From FACHB-T130 sp042747725 (GTDB lineage: Bacteria; Cyanobacteriota; Cyanobacteriia; Cyanobacteriales; FACHB-T130), in contig NZ_JBHZGO010000105.1 in the NCBI RefSeq assembly GCF_042747725.1, positions 248,001 through 312,000 of the forward strand: a DNA stretch of 64,000 nucleotides, read 5' to 3'. The position numbers were made by a program, and so were the translations under genes. How positions within the stretch are numbered: position 1 is the stretch's first letter; every line of letters starts with the position of its first letter. Under the pieces are notes generated by a model. That model had not been told where the DNA came from. It made no database searches and worked only from the letters and a program-made list of their open reading frames with translations. Positions 1 to 7,500 of this stretch are shown here, piece by piece.

Positions 1-921
1 GAATGTTTCATCTGGGAAGGGCAAGTTAAACGCGGAAGCTACAACCTTTATAATTCCTGGATCTGGTTGAATTAACGATAGCATTGTAGAAGATATATCG
101 ACTGCTACAACTGCCTTAAATAGTTTTTTCAGCTTAGAGGTTAAGTATCCTGTGCCAGCACCAAGATCAAGCACAATCTGGTCTGGATCTCTATAGGACT
201 CAACGTGATGGTTGAAAAAATCAATACTCAAATCGTGAAAGTTTGCAGTGGTAACTCGTCGATCATCAAAGAATTCGTTGGCTATGAGATCGTAACCTAC
301 CTTATTTTGTTCTTCTAATGCAGTAATACAACAGCCCTTTGAGGCTACAATTTTATCTAATAAAGAGGCAATAAAGACAGTCTTCAAAGCCTCTGTAGAC
401 ATTGAGGATGAAACTCTGAGAACAATGTCGAAGGGATATGCACTTGTATCAAGTGATTCATAAAAAGCCTGATCTTCATGTAGTCGTAGAAGTCGATCGC
501 TACCTAACGAGGAGATCCGACTTTGTGCTCTTGTCCAAAATTTATCTGAATCTTCTGGAAGTATTAAGACTGAAAGTACATCAGGGAGAAGAGCCTTTAG
601 CTTGCCATGATTGCTAGGATGAACCTCTTTTATTGCAATTCCGCCACGTTCAATTATTTCCTGAATTGAACTTCGCGAGATTGAGTAATAGTTTTCATAG
701 ATTTTATCGACCGTGACAAATGCCCCGCCATCATTCATTCTCTGAAAGTCATCATGAGAGATATGTTCATACTCCTGACGTGTCTCTCCAAGTCTAGGAG
801 GTCTTGTCGTGTACGAAATCGGACGGTAAAACTCCCTGCTCTCTCTGTCTGATAGGAGGGAATCGATGAAGGTACTCTTGCCAATACCAGTAGGTCCGCC
901 AACAAGAACAATTTTTACCAT
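1..921 (-). CDS. Guanylate kinase-like / SAM methyltransferase fusion (C-terminus outside window)
   Basis: Open frame of 307 codons from an ATG, running off the left edge. The N-terminus has a P-loop (GGPTGIGKST, residues 8-17) and the guanylate-kinase substrate loop (RPISYTTRPPRLGE, about 33-46), followed by a kinase-like fold to about residue 180. After a linker, a class I methyltransferase motif I appears (VLDLGAGTGYL, about 251-261) and an acidic strand VVAVDIS follows. What is seen is a nucleotide kinase-like domain joined to a methyltransferase; the substrates are unknown. It is the gene nearest the second integron boundary (site at 1062-1068), so it is inferred to be the gene of cassette 2. 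Its own attC would lie outside the window. Domain calls are firm; the kinase could have lost GMP activity. Confidence 0.85.
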   Translation of the reverse strand, partial: MVKIVLVGGPTGIGKSTFIDSLLSDRESREFYRPISYTTRPPRLGETRQEYEHISHDDFQRMNDGGAFVTVDKIYENYYSISRSSIQEIIERGGIAIKEVHPSNHGKLKALLPDVLSVLILPEDSDKFWTRAQSRISSLGSDRLLRLHEDQAFYESLDTSAYPFDIVLRVSSSMSTEALKTVFIASLLDKIVASKGCCITALEEQNKVGYDLIANEFFDDRRVTTANFHDLSIDFFNHHVESYRDPDQIVLDLGAGTGYLTSKLKKLFKAVVAVDISSTMLSLIQPDPGIIKVVASAFNLPFPDETF

Positions 922-1061
922 AACTACTGGAACTTTGGGTAGTCAGACTAGCCGATATAACTCGACACTTTTATTTAGGATGTCTCAGGAAAATAAATCT
1001 TGCCTGCACATCACCCACAGTTCATAAATTCTTCATACGTAAGCCCCCGACCGAAAGCGAT
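922..1061. other. Leader of second integron cassette
   Basis: Non-coding stretch between the R' recombination box of attC and the start of the kinase/methyltransferase gene. No terminator or clear promoter was recognised. A 5' leader of about 140 nt before a cassette gene is longer than usual. Confidence 0.4.
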
Positions 1062-1149
1062 GTCTAACGTTCGCGCTCACCGGACGTAGATAACCTTTGC
1101 AGCTCAACCAACTATATTTGGGCGTTCCGGTGCAGCGCGGTTGTTAGGT
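1062..1149 (-). other. attC: attC recombination site of integron cassette 1
   Basis: Read on the minus strand, the site starts with ACCTAAC (R'' box, RYYYAAC, 1143-1149) and ends with GTTAGAC (R' box, GTTRRRY, 1062-1068). Inside, CGCGCTGCACCGG pairs with CCGGTGAGCGCG, leaving one unpaired G in the stem. That is the extrahelical base expected of attC sites recognised as folded single strands. The central loop is about 43 nt. Total length of 88 bp is within the normal attC range. The stop codon of the cassette gene lies inside the R'' box, which is typical of integron cassettes. Confidence 0.9.
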
Positions 1150-2121
1150 TTTGTTGTTTTCCAAGGTTATGACTACACTTCCCTTCTTGTGTCCTTGTTC
1201 GACATACCTGTGAGCCTCGGCAGTCTGTTCCAACGGATAACGTCTATCTATGACCGCTTTCATCTTCCCTGCCTCAATTAGCTCTTTGAGGAAGATGAGA
1301 TCGTCTTTCCGCTCGATCGCTACTCCACCGATCACTTTCTTGTTGCTTGTCATCGAAGTCCATAGCCCTCGAAGTATTGGGGACAGATTTATATGGACAG
1401 CCCTGAGATAGATTCCGTGTTGCTTTAGTGATCTTAGACAACCTGAAAACGGACTTTTGCCTATCGTGTCAAAAACAATATCGTAGGTCTTACCGCTTTT
1501 GGTAAAGTCCTCTTTGGTGTAATCAATAACCTTGTCGGCTCCTAAAGATTTCACCAATTCCAAATTCGCCGTACTACATACCCCAGTAACTTCTGCCCCA
1601 AAGGATTTGGCAAGCTGCACGGCAGCCGTACCTAATGCTCCAGAAGCCCCATAGATCAAGATTTCTTGTCCATTCTGAATATTTCCCTTGTCTCTCAGGA
1701 AAAGTAATGAGGTTGTTGCTCCAAAAGGAATGGCGGCGGCTTCCTCATAGGTCATATTGATAGGTTTGATGGCAACTGCTGCTGCTTCAGGTAGACAGAT
1801 GTACTCAGCGTTAGCACCAAGACTAGTTCCTGCTCCAGCAAAGACCTGATCACCTTCTTTGAATCGTTTTACATTTTTGCCTATTGCTTCAATTTCTCCG
1901 GCTAGCTCAGACCCTAGTATCGTGTTTTTTTTAGGTCTTTTGAAACCATAGAAAAACCTTACGGGGAATGGATCAGCCCGTCGTATGCGTACATCCGCTG
2001 ATGTTACTGTGGTCGCATATATTTTTATCAGTACTTCGTTTTCCCTAGGAGTAGGTTTTTCTACCTCCTTTAGCTGCATAACCTCAGGTGAGCCGTACTC
2101 TGTGCAGATAATCGCTTTCAT
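1144..2121 (-). CDS. MDR-family NAD(P)-dependent quinone oxidoreductase, integron cassette gene
   Basis: 325-residue medium-chain dehydrogenase/reductase of the zinc-free quinone oxidoreductase type. It probably reduces quinones or reactive carbonyls with NAD(P)H in the cytosol. The N-terminal GroES-like domain includes GSELAGEIEAIGKNVKRF (about 90-107). The Rossmann domain has the nucleotide-binding IYGASGALGTAAVQLAK (about 157-173). Length is normal for the family and the ATG start is preceded by GAGGAGCATTC on the coding strand, a plausible ribosome site. It is the first cassette next to the integrase, and its TAA stop is embedded in the attC R'' box. Expression would depend on a promoter near the integrase or within the 70-nt leader. 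Confidence 0.9.
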   Translation of the reverse strand: MKAIICTEYGSPEVMQLKEVEKPTPRENEVLIKIYATTVTSADVRIRRADPFPVRFFYGFKRPKKNTILGSELAGEIEAIGKNVKRFKEGDQVFAGAGTSLGANAEYICLPEAAAVAIKPINMTYEEAAAIPFGATTSLLFLRDKGNIQNGQEILIYGASGALGTAAVQLAKSFGAEVTGVCSTANLELVKSLGADKVIDYTKEDFTKSGKTYDIVFDTIGKSPFSGCLRSLKQHGIYLRAVHINLSPILRGLWTSMTSNKKVIGGVAIERKDDLIFLKELIEAGKMKAVIDRRYPLEQTAEAHRYVEQGHKKGSVVITLENNKT

Positions 2122-2185
2122 GAATGCTCCTCAAAGATAGCTTTAGTATGGTTCACCACAATCTTCTATCCAATGAGTTTGCGAA

Positions 2186-2192
2186 ACCTAAC
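2186..2192 (-). other. attI: attI-type insertion junction
   Basis: Minus strand reads GTTAGGT, matching the GTTRRRY core at which integron cassettes insert (cleavage after the first G). It sits between the first cassette gene and the integrase gene, with the cassette running away from it, as in an ordinary integron. The exact extent of attI to the right is not determinable by eye. Confidence 0.75.
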
Positions 2193-2205
2193 TATTTATT
2201 GTACC

Positions 2206-2371
2206 GAAACTTTCCGTCTTGTCAACCCCAATGGAACAAAAAGCCGAAACTTTCGGGATAATCACCACATAGAGGATGATAGCTAGAAACATTCCGTATA
2301 TTCTCCGATGACAACCAGAAACTTTCGGGATAACATACCAGATAGTCATACTATCAAGAAACATTCTGGAT
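2206..2371 (+). repeat. Five phased direct repeats upstream of intI
   Basis: A motif GAAAC(T/A)TTC(C/G/T)G occurs at 2206, 2246, 2286, 2318 and 2358. Spacing is 40, 40, 32 and 40 bp, close to whole helical turns, so all copies would face the same side of DNA. The last copy lies just before the intI start codon. They may be integrase-binding direct repeats of attI, an operator array, or duplicated attI material. Function is inferred; the repeats and spacing are directly visible. Confidence 0.8.
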
Positions 2372-2379
2372 CTCATCTT

Positions 2380-3345
2380 ATGGAACAACGTCCCAAAAAA
2401 CTCCTTGAACAAGTAAGTGATGTCATTCGTCTGAAGCATTACTCTTACAAAACGGAAAAAAGCTACATTAATTGGATTAAACGCTATATTTTATTCCATA
2501 ATAAACGACATCCTAGAGAAATGGGTGGAAAAGAAATTGAAGAATTTTTAACTTATTTAGCCGTACAAGAAAATGTCGCTGCTTCAACTCAAAATCAGGC
2601 TTTAAGTGCTATTTTATTTTTGTATAAGGAAGTTCTCAAACAAGAGTTAGATTTACAGGTTGATGCGGTACGGGCAAAAAGAAGTCGTTATGTACCAACG
2701 GTTCTGACCAGAGATGAAGTTCTGGCAATTATTAATCATTTATCAGGAGTTCATCAACTGATTGTTAAATTGCTTTATGGCACTGGGTTACGACAAACAG
2801 AATGCTTACAATTACGGATTAAAGATTTAGATTTTGCTCAAAAACAAGTAATTGTTAGAGATGGAAAAGGCATGGAGAGTCGAATCACCATGTTACCGAC
2901 AAGTTTAGCTGAAGAATTGAAGTTTCATTTAGAGATTGTCAAGCGTTTACATCAACAGGATTTAGACAAAGGTTATGGTTCAGTTTATTTACCTTTTGCC
3001 TTAGAAAGAAAATATAAAAATGCAGATCGAGAGTGGGTTTGGCAATTTGTTTTTCCCTCAGATCGCATTTCTCAAGATCCTCGTAGTGGTATTATTCGCC
3101 GTCATCATCTTCATGAAAGTGGATTACAAAAAGCTCTTAAACAGGCGGTTAAAATGGCAGGGATTAATAAGCGTGTGAGTTGCCATACTTTTCGTCATAG
3201 TTTTGCGACGCAATTATTACAAGATGGCTATGATATCAGAACGGTTCAAGAATTACTGGGACATAAAGATGTTAAAACCACGATGATTTATACTCATGTT
3301 TTAAATCTTGGAGGTAGAGGAGTAAAAAGTCCCCTTGATGTCTAA
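2380..3345 (+). CDS. intI: Integron integrase IntI
   Basis: 321-residue tyrosine recombinase that would catalyse attI x attC recombination. Catalytic residues are visible: R138 (GTGLRQTE), K163 (DGKG), H269 and R272 (CHTFRH), H295 (GHKD), and the nucleophile Y304 (TMIYTHV). The IntI-specific insertion is present at about 202-243 (LPFALERKYKNADREW, WQFVFPS, RRHHLHES) and separates it from XerC/D. The start is placed at this ATG because the 24 upstream codons of the open frame fall in the repeat array and do not resemble IntI. All catalytic residues are kept, so it looks active. It is divergent from the cassettes, as expected. Confidence 0.95.
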   Translation: MEQRPKKLLEQVSDVIRLKHYSYKTEKSYINWIKRYILFHNKRHPREMGGKEIEEFLTYLAVQENVAASTQNQALSAILFLYKEVLKQELDLQVDAVRAKRSRYVPTVLTRDEVLAIINHLSGVHQLIVKLLYGTGLRQTECLQLRIKDLDFAQKQVIVRDGKGMESRITMLPTSLAEELKFHLEIVKRLHQQDLDKGYGSVYLPFALERKYKNADREWVWQFVFPSDRISQDPRSGIIRRHHLHESGLQKALKQAVKMAGINKRVSCHTFRHSFATQLLQDGYDIRTVQELLGHKDVKTTMIYTHVLNLGGRGVKSPLDV

Positions 3346-3434
3346 AATCTCAGTTACAATACAAATAGCTTTTCTTGTTGAAAATTTCCCATTCTAGCAA
3401 AAGATAATCGACAGCGATCGCATCTCCCATCCTC

Positions 3435-3623
3435 TCACAATGCAGGCATCTTAAATCTTGCTTCACATTTCGGGCATTTGGCTAAAAGCTTAAGCTGATG
3501 GCGATGGCTTACGCCTCGGCTATCGCCTACGCACTTCCAAACAGACTTAAACTGCCACTCAATCCGATGACAAGGGGACTCAGCATAACAAGCACCACAT
3601 AATCTAATCGGTTCACACTTCAT
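3435..3623 (-). CDS. Small cysteine-rich zinc-ribbon-like protein
   Basis: 62-codon frame from MKCEPIRLCGACYAES to a C-terminus KCPKCEARFKMPAL. Paired CxxC motifs (CGAC, CPKC) suggest a zinc ribbon. The open frame continues upstream to 3830 and overlaps the 3' end of cas2, but the upstream part has no recognisable composition, so the internal Met is preferred. A small palindromic repeat (about 3498-3535, GGCGAT...ATCGCC arms) is inserted in frame between residues GDSR and the second CxxC, lengthening the linker. No function is known to me. It may be translated with cas2 or may be a decaying gene. Confidence 0.45.
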   Translation of the reverse strand: MKCEPIRLCGACYAESPCHRIEWQFKSVWKCVGDSRGVSHRHQLKLLAKCPKCEARFKMPAL

Positions 3624-3771
3624 CCCCTCCCCCATTGGCGGCAGCATTTCCCAAAACCTCCCAACCTCAACCCCTACCACCTCCGCGGAAGGTGAATTGC
3701 TCACCACAAAGGTCAAATGCTTGCACGCGGGGAGCTTCAGCCAGTTTTTGCTCCCCGGTTTAGCTGAACAC

Positions 3772-4059
3772 CTACCCATCCGCGCATTCGGCAAAAAAGA
3801 TGGTTTCATCCCGTGGCTGTTCTCCACCAATCCGTTCTACTTTTCGTTGGCAACAGCCACAGAGAAAGTAAAAGCGGATGCTATCAGTATCGGGTTTAAT
3901 CAGCTTGTTCAAGCGCGATCGCAACTTGGCATACTGAGTATCTGTCAGCTCACACTCAAATACGCTTAACTGCATCCACTGCCCATAAGATTTGAGAATG
4001 GAGTGGATTTTAGTGCGACGCTTGTCCTCTGGAATATCGTAACTGACAACAACATACAT
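3772..4059 (-). CDS. cas2: CRISPR-associated endonuclease Cas2
   Basis: 95-residue ferredoxin-fold protein that bridges two Cas1 dimers in the spacer-integration complex. The N-terminal strand MYVVVSYDIPEDKRR carries the conserved Asp (VSYDI). RFYFLCGCC is the usual second half of the fold. It is the last cas gene of the leftward operon, 24 bp after cas1. Length is normal. Confidence 0.95.
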   Translation of the reverse strand: MYVVVSYDIPEDKRRTKIHSILKSYGQWMQLSVFECELTDTQYAKLRSRLNKLIKPDTDSIRFYFLCGCCQRKVERIGGEQPRDETIFFAECADG

Positions 4060-4083
4060 AGTGCAGACAAGATTGGAAAGCGC

Positions 4084-5088
4084 TTACTTCAGAACTAAAG
4101 GCGGATATTTTTCGATTTCGCCCATCAGGTACTTCGCCAGCAGTCGCGCTTGAATTTCAAAGGATTCCTGATAAGTGCATTGCTTTTTCATGACTGGATG
4201 CGTGAATTTAAATTGTTTCTTTTGTTCGTACAATCGCAAAAATTTATGCAGCCCTTCTTTGGTCAGAGAAACAGCCCCAGAGAGTGGTTCCGCAGTAAAA
4301 TCATCTTTTGTGAGCGATCGCTTATTCAGTGCTGATAGCACAATGGCATCCACCACTAAAGGACGAAACTCTTCCATCAAATCCAAAGCCAGTGAAGGGC
4401 GACCATAACGCTCAACGTGCAGGTAGCCTAGATAAGGGTCAAATCCTACTATGTTCGTTGCACTCTGAATGTCGTGGCGGAGCAAAGAGTAGCCAAAGCT
4501 AAGGATTGCATTAACCGGGTCAGTCGGAGGGCGGCGGCGTCTGGCTTCAAACTGAAATTCTGACCCTTTGATCAAATGGTCAAAGCAACCAAAATAGGCA
4601 GCACTTCCTGCACCTTCCAAGCCTCGAAGAGAATCGATTTTGATAGTTTTATCAATGGGAGCGATCGCTTGCTCTAATCGAGTAATATTTGATTGCAAAT
4701 CAAGTTGAGAACATTCCCGTTCTCGACGCAACAGGTTAATCCGGTAGTTTTTCAATTTGCCGCGTACAAATCCCCGCACTAGATGCACCGCCTGTTCCGT
4801 CTCGCCAGCAGCTTTCCACTGGGCTTTTCTTACAAAGATATTTTTGCTCATTTCAGGCTCCAATCTACCCAAATAGCGTCCAGTACCCGTTAAAAAAGTC
4901 AGAGGAATGTGCCGAGAAAGCAGTTCCATAACAACAGCAGGAGAGACAGTAGCACGCCCCAAAACAACGATGCCATCTACTTTAATCAGCGGTACATCCA
5001 AAATAGTTTCTTTCCCAGCTTTGACGATGAGACGTTCGTCTGTTTTTCCGATAAAAGCTTCGTCTTGTGTCACATAAACTGTTCCCAT
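4084..5088 (-). CDS. cas1: CRISPR-associated integrase Cas1 (type I-D)
   Basis: 334 residues; integrates new spacers into CRISPR arrays together with Cas2. Metal-binding residues are visible: E158 (RGLEGAGSAAYF), H224 (YLHVERYGRPSLALDLMEEF), and D236/E239 in the same block. The N-terminal beta domain (residues 1-80) and C-terminal helical domain are complete. It follows cas4 after a gap containing two hairpins, and precedes cas2, as in other type I-D loci. Confidence 0.97.
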   Translation of the reverse strand: MGTVYVTQDEAFIGKTDERLIVKAGKETILDVPLIKVDGIVVLGRATVSPAVVMELLSRHIPLTFLTGTGRYLGRLEPEMSKNIFVRKAQWKAAGETEQAVHLVRGFVRGKLKNYRINLLRRERECSQLDLQSNITRLEQAIAPIDKTIKIDSLRGLEGAGSAAYFGCFDHLIKGSEFQFEARRRRPPTDPVNAILSFGYSLLRHDIQSATNIVGFDPYLGYLHVERYGRPSLALDLMEEFRPLVVDAIVLSALNKRSLTKDDFTAEPLSGAVSLTKEGLHKFLRLYEQKKQFKFTHPVMKKQCTYQESFEIQARLLAKYLMGEIEKYPPLVLK

Positions 5089-5130
5089 TTGTCCTCCTTA
5101 AATCGTGAAGAGTTATCCAATACTTTGACA

Positions 5131-5210
5131 ATTCCCCTAGCCCCTTTTCAAAAAGGGGAATAAGAGCAAAAACGCAGTTTCTCTTGTCCCCCTTCAAAAG
5201 GGGGTTGGGG
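5131..5210. repeat. Two G/C-tract hairpins in the cas4-cas1 gap
   Basis: CCCCTTTTcaAAAAGGGG (5141-5158) and CCCCCTTcaAAAGGGGG (5188-5204) are two short perfect palindromes about 30 bp apart. Similar C-tract/G-tract hairpins are common dispersed elements in cyanobacteria. They may stall transcription or stabilise RNA ends between cas4 and cas1; that effect is inferred. Confidence 0.6.
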
Positions 5211-5231
5211 GGATCTCCAATTGAAACTTAG

Positions 5232-5825
5232 CTAGTTAGCTTCTTGATAACGCCCTACTTTGTCAGCAGCTTGGGGCAAACATTGGGAGTAAAGGCTGCA
5301 TCCTTTACAACGTGGGCTGTAAACAGCTTTTGGCATCAGTCCAGTAGCTAGCAAATTTTGGACGGATTGAATAGTAGCGATCGCGCTTTCTCGTAATTCG
5401 GCAGTTATTTCAACTTTTGTGCGTTGGTGCGAGTGGGCGTAGTAGATATAGCCAGTAGTAATCGTTTGTCCTGTCATCTCTTCCAGACATAATGCTTGGG
5501 CGCAGACTTGCAATTCATCGTTATCCCACTCGCCTGTATGTCCCCGTTTGTATTCGACTGGATACAGTTCTCCATCAGTAGCTTCAATTAAGTCTGATTT
5601 CCCAATCAATTTGCATCTTTCCGATTTCAGCCAGATTGCCCGAACTTGCCAAGTTTCTTCTCGATGTCCTTCTCCAACGGTATGCACTCTTTGATGCAAA
5701 TCCGTGCCTTCAATTGTGTAGCTATTGTCTGCGAATTCACCTGCACAAAACATCCGCCAGCACCTGTGTGGACAATAAGCATATTGATTCAAGGCGGCGA
5801 TGGAAATGTAGTCAGTATCGTTCAT
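5232..5825 (-). CDS. cas4: CRISPR-associated exonuclease Cas4
   Basis: 197 residues, RecB-family nuclease with a 4Fe-4S cluster that trims prespacers and selects PAM-containing ends. Cluster cysteines are visible at YCPHRCW near the N-terminus and RCKGCSLYSQC near the C-terminus. Nuclease motifs GKSDLIE and PVEYKRG lie in the centre. The ATG giving MNDTDYISIAALNQYAYC is preferred over one five codons upstream because it matches the usual type I-D start. Confidence 0.95.
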   Translation of the reverse strand: MNDTDYISIAALNQYAYCPHRCWRMFCAGEFADNSYTIEGTDLHQRVHTVGEGHREETWQVRAIWLKSERCKLIGKSDLIEATDGELYPVEYKRGHTGEWDNDELQVCAQALCLEEMTGQTITTGYIYYAHSHQRTKVEITAELRESAIATIQSVQNLLATGLMPKAVYSPRCKGCSLYSQCLPQAADKVGRYQEAN

Positions 5826-5908
5826 ATATTTTGCAACCAAAGCTATTAGTTGTCTGAGTTATTTTTAGAAAGTGTATGGGCGAGTAAAATCGGTCTCTAG
5901 AATTCTTG

Positions 5909-6748
5909 TTAAGGCTTGATATGCAGTCGCCGCACCATACCCATACCCATTGGTGTCTTACGTCCCACACCGCTGTAGAGAGCAAAATCAGCCAAGGTGT
6001 TGATGTTCTTGATTACTTCAGGTGAAACATCCCCCAGAATGCGATAGCTGATTTCTCCGGTCAAGCCAATGAATTTACTGCGGGAGTCTGCCACAATTTC
6101 CGTGTGGATGTTGAAAAAACTGGGAAAAATTGATTCTATTGAAAAGTGGGACAACTCAATGCCGCTGTATTTGTTCCACCGATTGAGAAGGCTATTAAAC
6201 ACACACTCTCTAGTAGGGAGGGCAGTATCGTATTCTCCCTGGCGGAAGGCGGTAGGGGTGACAAAGCTGAAGGTAATTAGGCGATCGCTATCCGATGCCT
6301 GCTCGTATAATTGAGCGTAGCTGCTGGCATTTGCCCAAGGCTGAGTAGATTGGGGAGTGCCGAGAATACTGGTGATATGCAAATCCGCTGAACCCAGATG
6401 CCAAGGATGCTGAGGATTAAGATTCAGCCACAACTGGGTAAGTTTGCTAAATAAAGTGTCATCCAGTAGGGAGATGCGCCACCAACAAATCGTACCCGCA
6501 AGTATTGCTGTTTTGTGTTCCCATTGCAAAGTAGAGTCTTGCAGTCCAACCCGTTTAATTTGTCGGCTACTTTGCAAGGGACTAAGGGTGAAGGCTTTGT
6601 CAGCACCGGATTTATGGAGAGAGTTTCCCAATTCCTGATCTACGGAACTGACAAGTGTGAGAAACAGGGCGTGTAAATGCCTTCCTGTCAGAAATTGCGC
6701 TGGAATTGGTGACTGGGGAAGTAGGTTAAGGACTAGACTGTGGGGCAT
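5909..6748 (-). CDS. cas6: CRISPR RNA endoribonuclease Cas6
   Basis: 279 residues; cleaves the CRISPR transcript within the repeat to give crRNAs. The C-terminal glycine-rich loop typical of Cas6 is present (ALYSGVGRKTPMGMGMVRR). The N-terminal half has two ferredoxin-like segments. Two histidines near the N-terminus (GRHLHALFL) are candidate catalytic residues. It lies between cas4 and csc1, the normal I-D position. Confidence 0.9.
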   Translation of the reverse strand: MPHSLVLNLLPQSPIPAQFLTGRHLHALFLTLVSSVDQELGNSLHKSGADKAFTLSPLQSSRQIKRVGLQDSTLQWEHKTAILAGTICWWRISLLDDTLFSKLTQLWLNLNPQHPWHLGSADLHITSILGTPQSTQPWANASSYAQLYEQASDSDRLITFSFVTPTAFRQGEYDTALPTRECVFNSLLNRWNKYSGIELSHFSIESIFPSFFNIHTEIVADSRSKFIGLTGEISYRILGDVSPEVIKNINTLADFALYSGVGRKTPMGMGMVRRLHIKP

Positions 6749-6790
6749 CTCTACCTCTATATAAGGATTTCATGCAGTTCAATTTCCGGC

Positions 6791-7495
6791 TCAACTCCTG
6801 AAGCGATATTGCATACAGGCTGGGATTTCCATCTGACCAAATTTGTAGTATTGCCCTCGAATTCTGACGTTTTGAATTAGGCTAACCGGGGGCATATTAA
6901 CTACGTCGTAGCTAATTACTCGATGGGAAAACATCACATCTAAAGGATTGAGAGGATGGGCGAAGATGAATTCTTTTTCGGCAGATGAACTATTTACCTC
7001 TTGAGTTTCTACAATTGCTACTTCCGCCTTACTCATCCACTTACCCAGGCGAATCCATTTAGATAGTTTCAGTGGTTTTTTAGAAATCATGAAAAACTCG
7101 AATTTGCTTTCAGGAGCAATTTCTTTGGCTCTACCAAAACTGGGGATATTCTTCTGGGTTTTTTCCATTTCAACGTGGTAGTTGTTATTCGCATACTTCC
7201 AGGTGTTGAGAGTGGAGGAATGAGAGAGCGATCGCGCTGGCGTCACATAAATTTCCTGTTCGTTTAAAGGCGTTAAATGTTCCTCGTATTTTGGTACTTG
7301 TTCCGGGCAAAAGTAGCGATAGGAATGTTCTTCGGGAACAGTGGTCGCGTAAATTTCACTATCTACTAAACCCAGGGCATAGCAGAGGGCGTAATTGTGA
7401 ATTACTGCCTCTGTTTCATAGAGTCTTCCAATTTCACGAGTTGCATAGTACATACTGTCATGCAACTCTAGCTGGCACCGATAAATCAAAGGCAT
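6791..7495 (-). CDS. csc1: Type I-D Cascade subunit Csc1 (Cas5 family)
   Basis: 234 residues beginning MPLIYRCQLELHDSMYYATREIG, characteristic of Csc1. It caps the 5' handle of the crRNA in the I-D interference complex. The gene is 5 bp from csc2 and the two are surely co-transcribed. Length is normal and no disruption is visible. Confidence 0.92.
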   Translation of the reverse strand: MPLIYRCQLELHDSMYYATREIGRLYETEAVIHNYALCYALGLVDSEIYATTVPEEHSYRYFCPEQVPKYEEHLTPLNEQEIYVTPARSLSHSSTLNTWKYANNNYHVEMEKTQKNIPSFGRAKEIAPESKFEFFMISKKPLKLSKWIRLGKWMSKAEVAIVETQEVNSSSAEKEFIFAHPLNPLDVMFSHRVISYDVVNMPPVSLIQNVRIRGQYYKFGQMEIPACMQYRFRS

Positions 7496-7500
7496 GGCTA

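Noticed and set aside
2188..2439. Leftward frame of 83 codons between intI and the cassette
   Set aside because: It runs through the phased repeats and the attI junction and has no protein features.
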